Part shown: piece after piece, positions 44,449-54,958 of the stretch
Layout: every line of letters starts with the position of its first letter
Position numbering within the stretch: the first letter of the stretch is position 1
Assembly (NCBI GenBank): GCA_947311845.1
Contig: CAMZMU010000117.1
Span: forward strand, 79,214,394 to 79,278,393
Length of the DNA stretch: 64,000 bases
Direction of reading: 5' to 3'
From: Poa pratensis
Lineage: Eukaryota; Streptophyta; Magnoliopsida; Poales; Poaceae
Program-made: the position numbers and the translations under genes
The notes under the pieces: model-generated
Database searches by the model: none
What the model was told of the DNA's origin: nothing
The model's input: only the letters and a program-made list of their open reading frames with translations

Positions 44449-45591
44449 TCAGATGAAAGACCAAGAATTCAAATCACCCTGCAGCGCTGAAAAGAAGCTA
44501 TGTTGAACAAGGCTTTGCTTGATCCTATGTGTAGCTGTCAAGCTGATACTTGCATCCAACTGCGAACTTGCAAGCAATTTCCCCTCAGTGTTAACAAGAA
44601 ACAGCGTTTGTCCAAAATTGTAGAGGACAAACACATTCCCCTCCTCTTGTACAACCATCACATCCTGACTCTCATACTCATCGATCTCTGCCACCGGCAA
44701 TTTGACATGGTATTTATGGGACCATACCTCGCTATCATAGTCCTGCATCACCCAGATATCAACGGTTGTCATGCTATCATTACGGCTGTACATGCCGAGT
44801 GTACCGTCCACCTCAAACATGTATGCTGTTCTTGTCTGAACAACTGGACCTCGCATCAGACGGAACGATTCGGCTGTGGTGTCGAACACAGTTATCATCT
44901 TACGACTCTGATCCATGTTCAAAGGGTAGGGCCACCAACCCCAATGCAGGTTACCACTGACCAGGACAGGTGAGTAGAAGAAGCACGCCTGCTCCAGCGG
45001 ACGCCCGATGCGCCTCGGCCGCAGCTGGTTGCAGCCCAATGCGAAAACGTAGCAGGGATGATTCTCGCAGAACATCTCCTTGGCCCTCATGTGCAGTAGC
45101 AGCCGGTACTCGCCGGTAGGAGGATGGCAGTATAGCCCGGCGACATGGAAGTCATGAATCTCCGGCACTTGACCAATCTGGCGCGTGGTTGGGTTACAGA
45201 TGAAGTCACGCCGGATATAAGGCGAGAACGTACAAAGCGAGACGAGGAGGAGGCCGTCGCAGGACGCCTCGATGCTGATGGCAGTAGAGTCGTCAAACCG
45301 GGCGATGGGCTGGAGTCGGAACTCGCCGGCGGCGACCCGGTGGTCGAAGGCGCGGAGATCGCCCCACGTGCTGCCGCGTTTGAAAAGGACGACGAGGGGG
45401 AGGGATGGCTGGTGGCGGTGGTGTGCCAGGAGGAAGTCGCGGGTGGAGGCAAGGCGGCGCCAAGCGCGGCAGACGGCGCGGCAGCGCACGAGGTCCTTGG
45501 GAGGCAGGCGCACGAGGATCTCGAAGCCGAATATCTCTTCCGGGAGGCCGATGCATAGCGGATTCGGCCCTATTCTTCGGAGCCCCGCCAT
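44449..45591 (-). CDS. F-box protein with F-box-associated C-terminal domain
   Basis: An uninterrupted 380-residue frame, apparently intronless; the start MAGLRRIGPNPLC is shared by two paralogues here. The F-box spans residues about 15-58 (LPEEIFGFEILVRLPPKDLVRCRAVCRAWRRL as its core pattern, with the conserved LP, L-R-C and W). The remainder resembles the plant F-box-associated beta-propeller-like region, with FICNPTTRQIGQVPEI, CYVFALGCNQL, GNLHWGWWPY, ITVFDTTAESFRLMRGP and YDSEVWSHKYHVKLP. Such proteins join SCF E3 ligases via SKP1, with the C-terminal part choosing a substrate for ubiquitination. The substrate is unknown. It is a member of a local tandem array whose other full copy is frameshifted, so this is the only intact one visible. 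Confidence 0.9.
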   Translation of the reverse strand: MAGLRRIGPNPLCIGLPEEIFGFEILVRLPPKDLVRCRAVCRAWRRLASTRDFLLAHHRHQPSLPLVVLFKRGSTWGDLRAFDHRVAAGEFRLQPIARFDDSTAISIEASCDGLLLVSLCTFSPYIRRDFICNPTTRQIGQVPEIHDFHVAGLYCHPPTGEYRLLLHMRAKEMFCENHPCYVFALGCNQLRPRRIGRPLEQACFFYSPVLVSGNLHWGWWPYPLNMDQSRKMITVFDTTAESFRLMRGPVVQTRTAYMFEVDGTLGMYSRNDSMTTVDIWVMQDYDSEVWSHKYHVKLPVAEIDEYESQDVMVVQEEGNVFVLYNFGQTLFLVNTEGKLLASSQLDASISLTATHRIKQSLVQHSFFSALQGDLNSWSFI

Positions 45592-46043
45592 GGTCGCCGG
45601 CCGCTCTCAGCGATTATTTCTCGGGCAGAAGAGGAATGGAGGTGGAGGTGACGGCGGACGGTGGACTTTGTTTTGTGGATCCTGAGCTGGGCTTAGATCA
45701 ATGGTAACGGCCACAGCTGGCTACCGCGTGCGGAAGTCTAGTATGAGGCGCAGGAGGTCAGGGAAGCCCAGCCGGCGACCTCCGTACGGCCGCACCGGTC
45801 ACCCTGTGCGCCGCTAGGGTTTGACGCGGGTGTGCGGGCGGAGGGGCGTAGAGCACGACCGAGGCGGGGAATCGGCGGAGACCGAGACGAACTCGTGCCG
45901 GTGAGAGGCAGCACCAGGAGGTGGCAAAGGCGGCCGGAATTAGTGGAGGCGGCGGCGTTGCAGTTGTGGAGCAGAGTGCCACAGGCATCGGAGAGAGGAG
46001 AGAAAAAGTGAGAGGGAGATTAGCGGACAGAGCTTGGGTGACT
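45592..46043 (-). promoter_or_regulatory. Promoter-proximal region of the intact F-box gene
   Basis: GC-rich DNA immediately upstream of the start, collinear with 42-500 upstream of the left-edge copy, including a GATTATTTCTCGGGCAGAAG block about 20 bp beyond the ATG. Conservation between the two copies suggests promoter/5' UTR, but no TATA box is clear. Its far end is broken by a Mutator-like element. Confidence 0.5.
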
Positions 46044-46052
46044 TTGTGAGAC

Positions 46053-47422
46053 GGACTGAGATCCCGTGCCCTGCTAGAGGCGGGTCACGGCGTGCCTTGA
46101 GGCCCAGCATCCACCATCCATCCTCCATCCAACGGACTGCAACCAGTCAACGCCAAAAGTCCAGCTCGCACTAGTCCCTTTCTTTCTTCCAGTTCGCACC
46201 CAGCAAGGCAACGAGGCGTGAAGGGGAAAATTACGCGGCGTTCTCGGTTGGAGCTCGGTCAGGCGCCGCCATGGGAAAGAAAGGGGGAGCAAGCTCCAGC
46301 GCCGGCCACCGGAGAAAACGGCGCCGGAAATCCCTCCCCTCCCACTCCGTCGGGCTGCTCCTCCTTCCTCGCTGCCGCAGCTGTCTCTACTTCACTGAAT
46401 TTTCTTTTTGTGTGCGCTCCTCCTGCCTCGCTGGTGCGAGCTTCATGACGCCCGTGGACGTCGGAGCTGGCCGGCATAGGGAGCATACGATGAAGGCGGA
46501 GCGAGGCAATAGGAGGTCGTCGGAGGGGCCGTCGGAACGGGCGGAGGCAGCCTTTCCAGCAGCGCGGCGACGGGACCAGCAGCGATCGGGGAGGAGCTTG
46601 TCGAAACGGGGCTGGGAGGAGGAGCGGCCGGAGTGGGGCGCAAGGAGGAGCCGCCGGAGTGGGTGCGGAGGGCTTGCCGGCGCCGTTTTCTCCGGTGGCT
46701 GGTGCTGCAGCTTGCTTCTCTCCCTTTCCTGCGGCGGCGCCGGCGGCAGAGCTCTATCTCGATGCTTGGCTGGGAGCGAACGAATATGCTTTTGTTACTG
46801 GAATTGCTTTGCTGCCGTTGGATTAAAAGGGGCGGTGGATGTTGGAGCTCAAGGCACACCGTGACTAGGCCTGGAATTTGAGCCGAGCCGGCTCGACTCG
46901 TTCAAGCTCGGTAAACTAGCGAGCTCGACTCGGATTGACTCGTTTAACAAACGAGTCAAGAATTGGAACTCGGCTCGGCTCGCTAAACTCGCGAGTTTGC
47001 TAGTTTAACTCGTTTAGCTCGGTAAAAAATTTAACATGCATTTTAATAGATTTTATGTATATTTTTTCTAATTATTTGGACTTGTATGATGCAATTATCA
47101 CAAAAAATTATAACAATATGACAATATTAAGTAATATCTAGTCGTTAAATTGTGATAATCAGGTAATATAATTCACAAAAGACGAATAATGTAACGATTT
47201 ATTTTTTACCGAGTTAAACGAGCCAAACGAGTAGCTCGGAACTCGGCTCGTTTAGCTCGAACTCGTTTAGCTTCTAAAATGAAAACTCGGCTCGGCTCGT
47301 TTAACAACGAGTTCGAGCCAAGCCAAGTCGAGTTTCGAGCTACTCGTTTAACTCGCGAGTTTCGAGTTTTAAGTCTAGCCCTAACCGTGACCCGCCTCTA
47401 GCAGGGCACGGGATCTCAGTCC
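46053..47422. mobile_element. Mutator-like (MULE) non-autonomous element with long terminal inverted repeats
   Basis: A 9-bp target duplication TTGTGAGAC (46044-46052 and 47423-47431) flanks inverted termini beginning GGACTGAGATCCCGTGCCCT. The inverted repeats extend about 270 bp on each side: for example GCCACCGGAGAAAACGGCGC near 46305 is matched in reverse near 46680-46700. The right arm is interrupted by a hAT-type MITE (46866-47383). The centre (about 46330-46670) is GC-rich with no recognised protein and no transposase. Net of the inner element it is about 0.84 kb. The 9-bp duplication and long inverted repeats are typical of Mutator-like elements. A Pack-MULE-style captured gene piece in the centre is possible but not identified. 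Confidence 0.85.
46866..47383. mobile_element. hAT-type MITE nested in the MULE
   Basis: 518 bp flanked by the 8-bp duplication ACCGTGAC (46858-46865 and 47384-47391), with short inverted ends TAGGCCTGGA / TCTAGCCCTA. The inside is built of palindromic GAGCTCG, CTCGTTTA and TAAACGAG words that could fold into a long hairpin, with an AT-rich centre. The 8-bp duplication and TAGGSCTGGA termini are characteristic of hAT elements. There is no coding capacity. Confidence 0.85.
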
Positions 47423-47486
47423 TTGTGAGACAAAGTCACACTAGAGCCATCAGATCAAATCAACATCCCACGGACACGCTTGCTCC

Positions 47487-47760
47487 AAAAAGTTTAACTC
47501 AAAATGCAAACTATTCAGAAAAAAATGAAAAAATTCTATAAATTCACATATTTTCCATTAAACATTCTGGGAAAGTTTTGTTTCATTTGGACAAATGGTT
47601 TATGATTAAATAGTTTTTTACGTTTTGAACTCAAAACTCAATTAAATCATAAACTACTTGTCCAAACGAAATGAAACTTTCACACAATAATAAGTGCAAC
47701 ATATATAGTGTCCAGAATTTTTCGATTTTTTCTAAATAGTTTGATTTTTTTAGTTTAAGA
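47487..47760. repeat. AT-rich inverted-repeat (MITE-like) element
   Basis: The left arm (47487-47610, with TCAGAAAAAAATGAAAAAAT and GTTTCATTTGGACAA) is matched in reverse by the right arm (47640-47760, with TTGTCCAAACGAAATGAAAC and AATTTTTCGATTTTTTC), around a centre near 47625. No target duplication could be fixed by eye. It is probably a foldback MITE. 47760-48250 beyond it is AT-rich with nothing recognised. Confidence 0.55.
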
Positions 47761-48249
47761 TTTCGATTAACTTGTTTGTCGGATCTTTATCTGGTGGCTC
47801 ATGCAGGGTGAAGTCATCGTGAGACTTCATCTCCCTACGTCCCTGAAGCTCTATCCGATTAAAAGGTAAAAGATGGAAATGCGGATGTGGCGTTTCAGGG
47901 GAGCATTTAAAATTGCATTTTAAACATACTTTGAAATATAAAAAAATTCGAAAAAAAATCGCGCGAAGTTGTTTCATGGAAAACTGATATTTTTTGTATC
48001 GTGTATACAAAAGACAAACTTCGGTACTAACAAAAATGTGTTGATGAGACATTATTTTGTCATTTTGCTGTTGCTGAACTTGTAACAAAAAAGTAGGGAC
48101 CTGACTACGCCAGGGTGACCTTCTTCCCTCTCACGTTCTGTAAACTGTCTGATTCATTCAATAAAAATGGAGCCGGGGCTTTTTTCCCCTGTTTTTCTAA
48201 AAAAAATAAAAAATGTGTGTTTACCCAAGACATAAAAAAATGTTCGCAC

Positions 48250-49080
48250 CAAAATTTTGTTTGTAATTTTTTGGAATTTCAAAATATCTTTTCCGAGTGA
48301 CATGAGCATATGCTATAAATTTGAGAAATTCAGAGTTTTTCACTAAAAATTGAGAAAATTGAATTATTGTGTTTTCTTGTTGTTTATTTTTTATGGCAAC
48401 TTCATCTGCTTTAAATTTCCCCACTTTTTCCTTTTGTTGTATCCCTATCTTCATCTCTGCTACTTATAAATGATGCAAGTTTGCTGAGATACAATCAATC
48501 ATATCCGTCAAAAACATCTCTTCCTATAAATGTCCCAAGCCTACCCGCCATTTGCCCCCACTTGCCCCTCCCAGTCAATTGCATGCGTTGGATCTGATTT
48601 GAACAGGGTAAATCGTACCCGATTCACCCTTAACCATTGAACAGGCACAAACCATGACAGATGGGGCTAGTTTCCTCTGGACCCCGATCTTCACCTGCGC
48701 CGTTTAACCGCGGTGCGTCCAACTTGCCTCGTTCAATTAAATGATCTACTTATATCGCTCCAATGTTGAGCTCAACTCAACACTTTTTTTAAGGTTGGTG
48801 ACACAACTTGCCAGTTCGATCCATCTAATCTATCTAAAAAAGAGTGTACGTCGCCTCGTCTTGGCCCTCCTCTTACCGGTTACTTCTTGCCTTAAAACTC
48901 TCCCTCGCCACAATCCACATGGCACGCTAGCCGTCACACAACTTGGCCGACCTTTGCGTCGGCCGAGATCCGTCATCCTAGGGCACATCCACCGACTGCG
49001 GTGCGCTAGCGCCCATGAGGACGTGTGTTGGAAGTCGTTTTTGCTAATTGGCAGCTGAAAATGAAAAAAGATGTTTATAA
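48250..49080 (-). other. Distal upstream flank of the intact F-box gene, duplicated at 560-1225
   Basis: Collinear with the left-edge flank, sharing GACATGAGCATATGCT, CACTAAAAATTGAGAAAATT, ACAATCCACATGGC and the block ending at about 49080. It shows that the DNA between 46043 and 48250 was added to this copy, or lost from the other, after duplication. 48520-48720 is an insertion relative to the left copy. No gene is seen. Confidence 0.6.
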
Positions 49081-49462
49081 CTAAAGACAAACTTCACGAA
49101 CTTCATAGAGATTAAACTTATATATGATACAGTAGAGCAAGAACAATAAGATCTGTAATGACACACGTCATCAGATGTTGAGGGTCCCAAGTCCAATGCA
49201 AATTAACACCGACCAGCGGAGAAAAAGCACGCCAACTTCAGCAGAGAGACGATGCACCTCAGCAGCAGCTGGCCAAAGCCCAATGTGAAAACGTAGCAGG
49301 AAGGCAACATATCCGGCGCGTAAATCATATTGAAACCTGACTAGCAATCTTATATTACCTGTACATTGGCAGACTCGGTAGCAATTCGCGGAATCCCGGT
49401 AGAAATTCGCGGAATCTCAAGCGGATCCTGCTTACCTATTGATTCAATACTACTACATCATA

Positions 49463-49576
49463 CTCCCTCCGTATCAAAATATAAGACTTTCTAGCCTTTG
49501 CACATTTAGCCTTTGCACATTTCTAGCCTTTGCATGTGCAAAGGCTAGAAAGTCTTATATTTTGATACGGAGGGAG
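49463..49576. mobile_element. Stowaway MITE 1 (near-perfect hairpin)
   Basis: CTCCCTCCGTATCAAAATAT...ATATTTTGATACGGAGGGAG is flanked by TA (49461-49462 and 49577-49578). It is 114 bp. The arms pair over almost the entire length, including a CTAGCCTTTGCA/TGCAAAGGCTAG inner stem. The paralogous position near 43030 lacks it. Confidence 0.95.
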
Positions 49577-50128
49577 TATTATTCAGGTACTATATCATGA
49601 AATTGAGGCCTATACAAATGAACCATTCCTGCAAAAGGTTAGATAGCACTCAAATAGAAATGACGAAGCTCTTGGGCAATTTTTGGATTCAGCACAGATA
49701 TCTTCATAAATTAGTTTACGCTCAAGTTGCACAGTTTTCTCCCATCAAACTTCCCGGCATATTGAGCACTGTCACCAAGTTTATAATGACATCATACACA
49801 TCATAACTGCTTCAAAGAAGATATACAAAACTCTGCGTCTTAGTATACAATGATGAGCCTTCACTCAATAGTTGGCCAAAATGTGACCAGTTTCACCAAG
49901 CATCTGAGAAGCAAGTTATAGCATTTACATATGTTGCCAAGATCTCAATAATAAAGAGAAAGTTAAACATTCATCACCCAACACTTCAGCAGCATATCAG
50001 CAAGCAGGTAAGCACCATAATGTGACGTCTTGTGCAATACTGGGTGTCTGTAGTACATTGGGAACAAACAAAGTATGCTCCCAAATAGTAACATTCATAG
50101 CTTCTTGATTATAACACTTTCTATGATA

Positions 50129-50222
50129 CTCCCTCTGATCCGAATTAAATGTCTCAACTTAAACTACTCATTTGTACATCGCTAGGTCTCTCTGTGCGAC
50201 ATTTAAAATGGATCAGAGGGAG
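50129..50222. mobile_element. Stowaway MITE 2
   Basis: CTCCCTCTGATCC...GGATCAGAGGGAG is 94 bp, flanked by TA (50127-50128 and 50223-50224). The inner arms are AATTAAATGTC and GACATTTAAAAT. The paralogous stretch near 43600 has no insertion. Confidence 0.92.
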
Positions 50223-52014
50223 TAGTTTTCATACACAATACAGGAGAAAAGGAAGAAAAAACTTGCAGGCATAAACTTTATGCACTTCATAGAGTTTGCA
50301 CTATACATAATGCAGAACATGAGAACACACTAGAGCCACAACAGCAAGGTTTGTAAGAAAGCACCAGATGAAGCGTTCAAAACACCCTGAAGCGGTTAAA
50401 AGGGGGCATGTTGAACAAGGCTTTGTTTGGGTCAATATTTATACATTAAGAGACTATAGCCATCAGAGTGGGAAGTACCCAGCAACTTGTCCTGTCTCTT
50501 TGTATAAAAAGATAATGGTGACTTTGTTTCCTATACATAAACAGAATACAGAAAACAGAATAAAAATAATTTATTATACCAGAAAACAGAATAAAAATAG
50601 GACTCTCGACTAAATAGTTAGCTAAAGCCAACCATTCACGGAGCATAGGCAGAGAGCACTGAAGCATGTCCATGAGTTCAGAATTACCACAAAAATAAAT
50701 AGAGGCCACATAGATTCTGAAGTCCCAAGAAGCATAAACTTAAGCCATATTAGACCATCTAAATCGTCTAGCAACAGCATGAAAAATTAAGTATAAATTT
50801 TTACATAGTGGCAGTAACACATTCATTACTCAACAATTGAACAACATCAACCGGCAGAGTATCTATTACCTCAGAGTATTGCACACATAAGCACGTTGTA
50901 GTATTTACATGTATTTACAATCATTTGAGAAGCACGCCGTAGCAATTAAATGTATTGACAAGACCTAAATAATAATAAAAGACAATTAAACATTCAAGAC
51001 ACGGAACTTTAGCAGCACACAGCATAGCATGTAACCATGTAAGCACCATATTGTATCTACTTGTGCAATACGGATGTCTCTCGTACATCGGGAACAAACA
51101 AAGAATCCAAATGTTATGCTACCAAATATCATTCATAGCCTCTTGATTTTAACTCTTGTTACGATAGTTTCGTAACATAATACATGGCCAAAAGGAAGAA
51201 AAAAACTTGTGGGCATGAACTTTATGCAGCTCATAGAGTTTGCACTATACCTAATGCAGAAGCCGACAAGCACAATTATGCCACAACACCAAGGTTTGTA
51301 AGGAAGCACCAACCAACTCATAGTAATCAGATGAAACATTCAGAATTTATTTGTTAAGAGACTATGGCCATCACAATGAGAATTCCCCAGCAACTTGTTC
51401 TTGCTCTTAGTATAAAATGATAACAGTGAGTTTATTCCCTATACCTAAACAAATAAAGTGGACTTATTATACTAGATAACAAGACAGAGATAAGACTCTT
51501 CAATAAATAGTTGGCTAAAGTCAACCATTTCACAGAGCATATGCGGTGAGCATTGAAGCATGTCCATGCGTTTAGAGTACCACACAAATAAACAGAGGCA
51601 ACATAGATGCTAAAGTACAAGAAAACATAAACCTAAGTCCGATAAGTCGTCTAGCAAAGGCATAAAAAAATAAGTTTACAGATTTGACAGTAAAGGATTC
51701 ATCACTCAGCAATTCAACAACATCAACAGGCAGAGTATCTATTATCTCAGAGTATTGTACACATGCGCAATACTGGCTTTATTCTAGATGTATTAGAATT
51801 TGAATATTCCTTATATATTTGAGACTAAGCAGAGAATGGACATGTTGCTGCCAAATAACAGTCACAGATTTCCTGAGCATAATTCTTGGAACCATCAGTT
51901 CAGAACGTAGTTTGCAAACATAATTCATACAACAAAACAGTAGTTGAGAGCACAAACTTCATCCAGTTCACAGAGACACTAGAGCAACAAGGAATAAACA
52001 CCTCTCTCCAGCTA

Positions 52015-53162
52015 TCAGATGAAAGACCAAGCATTCAAATCACCCTGCAGCGCTGAGAAGAAGCTATGTTGAACAAGGCTTTGCTTGATCCTATGTGTAG
52101 CTGTCAAGCTGATAGATGCATCCAACTGCGAACTTGCCAGCAATTTCCCCTCAGCGTCAACAAGAAACAGCGTTTGTCCAAAATTGTAGAGGACAAACAC
52201 ACCCCCTCCTCTTGTACAACCATCACATCCCGACTCTCAAACTCCCTGATGTCTGCCACCAGCAATTTGACATGGTATTTCTGGGACCAGACCTCGCTAT
52301 CATAGTCCTGCAACGCCCAGATATCAACCGTTGACATGCTATCATTAGAGCTGTAGATGCCAAGTGTGTCATCCACCTCATATAGATACGCTGTTCTTGT
52401 CTGAACGACTGGACCGCGCATCAGACGGAACAACTCTGCTGTGGTGTCGAACACGGTTATCATCTTGCCACTGTGATCCATGTTCAGAGTGAACGGCCAC
52501 CAACTCCAATGCAGGTTACCACTGACCTGGACAGGTGAGTCGAAGAAGCCCGCCCGCTCCGGAGGACACCCGATGCACCTCGGCTGCAGCTGGTTGCAGC
52601 CCAATGCGAAAACGTAGCAGGGATCTTTCCCGCAGAGCAACCCCTTGGATCTCATGTGTAGTAGCAGCTGGTACTCGCCGGTAGGAGGATGCCGGTACAG
52701 CCCCGAGACTCTGAAGTCATGTATCTCCGGGACTTGACCAATCTGGCGCGTGGTTGGGTTACAGATGAAGCGGCGCTCGATATAAGGTGAGGTCGTGCAA
52801 ACCGAGAGGAGGAGGAGGCCGTCGCATGACGCCTCCACGCTGATGGCAGTAGAGTCGTTAATCCGGGAGACGGGGTGGAGCCGGGCCTCGCTGCCGGCGG
52901 CGGCGGCCCGGTGGTCGAAGGCGCGAAGATCGCCCCACGTGCTGCCGCGGTTGTGAAGGAGGACGAGGGGGAGGGATGGCTGGTGGCGGTGGTGTGCCTG
53001 GAGGAAGTCGCGGGTGGAGGCGAGGCGGCGCCAGGCGCGGCAGACGGCGCGGCAGCGCACGATGTCCTTGGGGGCCAGGCGAACGAGGATCTCGAAGCCG
53101 AAGATCTCCTCCGGGAGGCCGATGCATAGCGGATTCGGTCCTATTCTTCGGAGCCCTGTCAT
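52015..53162 (-). pseudogene. F-box gene, tandem copy with a one-base frameshift near the 3' end
   Basis: ATG at 53162 (MTGLRRIGPNPLC). It is closely similar to the 380-residue F-box protein at 44449-45591 throughout: F-box LPEEIFGFEILVRLAPKDIVRC, then FICNPTTRQIGQVPEI and FDTTAELFRLMRGP. Near 52200 one base is missing relative to that copy (a C/T run, CACATTCCCC against CACACCCCC). This replaces the last 60-odd residues with an unrelated 35-residue tail ending at 52104. The old frame remains open from 52200 to 52015 (FVLYNFGQTLFLVDAEGKLL). That the rest is undamaged suggests a recent break, a still-functional truncated protein, or a sequencing error in a homopolymer. Confidence 0.85.
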
Positions 53163-53839
53163 GGTCGCCGGCCGAATTGCTCAGCTCAACCAGCGATGGT
53201 GGCCTGTGTGGGGAGTCGGGCGTGGGGGGGGAGAAGCTCGCTGGAAACCTAGAAATCTCTTGTGTTGGGTCGGCGCCGCTCCTCCTTGCGATGTCCCGCT
53301 GGAAGTTTCGAACCAAAGGTTAAATGTGTAATTTCGCGTTGCAAGGAGTCAAGGAGGGAATTATGACCGTCGTCTTCCACTTTCCCGTATTTTTTGCCAA
53401 ATCTGGTCGTTTTCGTGAACTAATAACGTATCTGACCGCTCGCGAAACTATTTGCAAATCCGCTGAACTGCACAAGTTCGGCTCCATTTGCGTTGGCGCC
53501 GACCTCAGGGGCCAGATTTGCAAATTTTTGTTGGCGCCGAACTGCACAAGTTCGGCTCCATTTACGTTGGCGCCGACCTCAGGGGCCAGATTTGGCAAAA
53601 AATACCACTTTCCCCGACCCAGCACTTCCACTCATGACTCACCTCCATGGATAGATGAACTCATCTCCGAGAAAAAACCCCCTCACGCGTACCCCACCAT
53701 CGGGGGTCTGCCCCGTTCCACGAGCATTCCATCGACCCAACTCTCCTGGCCCGCATTGAGCTCTGCTCGTCTGCTCCCCTCTCCAGGCTCACTGCTAGCG
53801 CACCACGACAGTGAGGAGAGTAACCGCGCGGTCGTCTCC
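53163..53839. promoter_or_regulatory. Head-to-head spacer between the F-box copy and the coiled-coil/ubiquitin-like gene
   Basis: 677 bp separate two divergent starts (53162 minus, 53840 plus). It contains the 74-bp tandem repeat. An open frame from 53324 runs through into the downstream gene, but its first 170 codons have no recognisable content and I treat them as 5' non-coding. No clear TATA box is visible on either side. Confidence 0.5.
53462..53606. repeat. 74-bp tandem duplication with hairpin potential
   Basis: GAACTGCACAAGTTCGGCTC recurs with a period of 74 bp (53465 and 53539), followed by TTGGCGCCGACCTCAGGGGC in both copies. GCCGAACT-GCACA-AGTTCGGC (53536-53556) can pair as an 8-bp stem with a 5-nt loop. 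It may influence the adjacent divergent promoters, but it may equally be a transposon relic. Confidence 0.75.
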
Positions 53840-54958
53840 ATGGTCAGTGGCTCTGGACCGGAATCGCCGCCGGAGGGCGCCTCCGGAGACGACGGAAGAG
53901 CCGAATTGCTGCGTCTGTACGGCCGGGTCGAGGCGTTGCTGCCGCGGGTCGAGGAGCTCGCCGCCGACCGCGCGCGTCTAGAGGAAATCAACAGGACCCA
54001 GCGGAGCTGTCGGAAGCCCGCGAGGACGCCCTCCATGCCCGGCTCCTGCAGGTGATCTGCCGAATCGCGAGTTGCTTCAGTTTAGGGTTTTTATTTATTG
54101 GGCTCGTTCGCGCCTGATGATGGTTGCTGTGTTCGCGCCGCAGGCTGAGGAGAGCAGGAGGAAGTGGAAGACGGCCTACATTGAGCTGCCTCTCTTGGCT
54201 AATCCAAAGATCGCAGGTAACCAGACACCGCCCACCGAGCTCGTTTCTTGGTGCTAATCTCTCCTTCTTGTGGGGATATTTCGCCCCCAAAAAAATTGAA
54301 AGCTTTCCTACTTTGGGTGATTGAATTGTTTGAGGTGGAAAACTTGGCACCATTTTTGCCTTGTTTTGTCTCGATTATGCCTTCCCAAGTGACGAATTCA
54401 TTGGGCATTGGCCATTGGGGCTATCTTACTTCTGCAACGAAGAACCTAATCTCTCTGAAGTTATGTTACTCTTGATATCATCGGCTTGTGTGTTCTTTGT
54501 AGAACTGGAAGAGGATGATTTGGAGGATTCCAAGGGTTTTGAAGCTCGTTCTGATCTCAATAACTCCGGACCAAAGGGACTTGCAGAAAGATCAGTTCCA
54601 TAGGGCTTGCACATGACGTTGATTTTCTAATTCATTGTTGCGTCCATGCTTGTTTTCTTTATCATGCTAGATACAACTGAAGGAAGTTAGAGATTCTGTA
54701 GAGCTTTGTCAAAACAGTGAGTATAATGATGACATTGCAAGGGTTCTAACATCAGAATTAAGAAAAATGAAGCAAGCTTATGAGATCGTGAGCACAAACG
54801 AGGATAAGGAGTTTTCTGCATTACTTGCAGAAAAGGACTTTCTGTGCAACCAATTGAGGACATACGACAAGGATAATGCGGTGCTTCTTAAGAAAAAAGA
54901 AGTGGAGACAGCACAAGCTACTGAAGCAGCACAAAAACTTCAGCAACTTGTGGACGAG

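Larger units (their letters stand above)
49081..52014 (-). other. Duplicated 3' spacer of the F-box array, including a decayed gene-less unit
   Basis: 49081-50400 matches 42680-43860. 50440-50900 and 51360-52014 both match 43800-44448. 50930-51360 matches 43400-43800. The spacer therefore contains one and a half repeat units where an F-box coding segment has been lost, followed by the 3' flank of the 52015-53162 copy. Landmarks repeated three times include GCATGTCCATG and the TAGCTAAAG/TTGGCTAAAG stretch. No coding region is supported. Confidence 0.6.

Noticed and set aside
46271..46864. Long frames within the MULE as captured genes
   Set aside because: They run through the inverted repeats, exist on both strands, and show no recognisable protein.
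49463..49576. The long hairpin at this site as a microRNA precursor
   Set aside because: The TA-flanked CTCCCTCCGT termini identify it as a Stowaway MITE. Small RNAs could arise from it, but nothing here shows a miRNA gene.
53324..53839. An N-terminal extension of the coiled-coil gene from 53324
   Set aside because: It reads through the 74-bp tandem repeat and UTR-like sequence with no recognisable content. The ATG at 53840 gives a sensible start.
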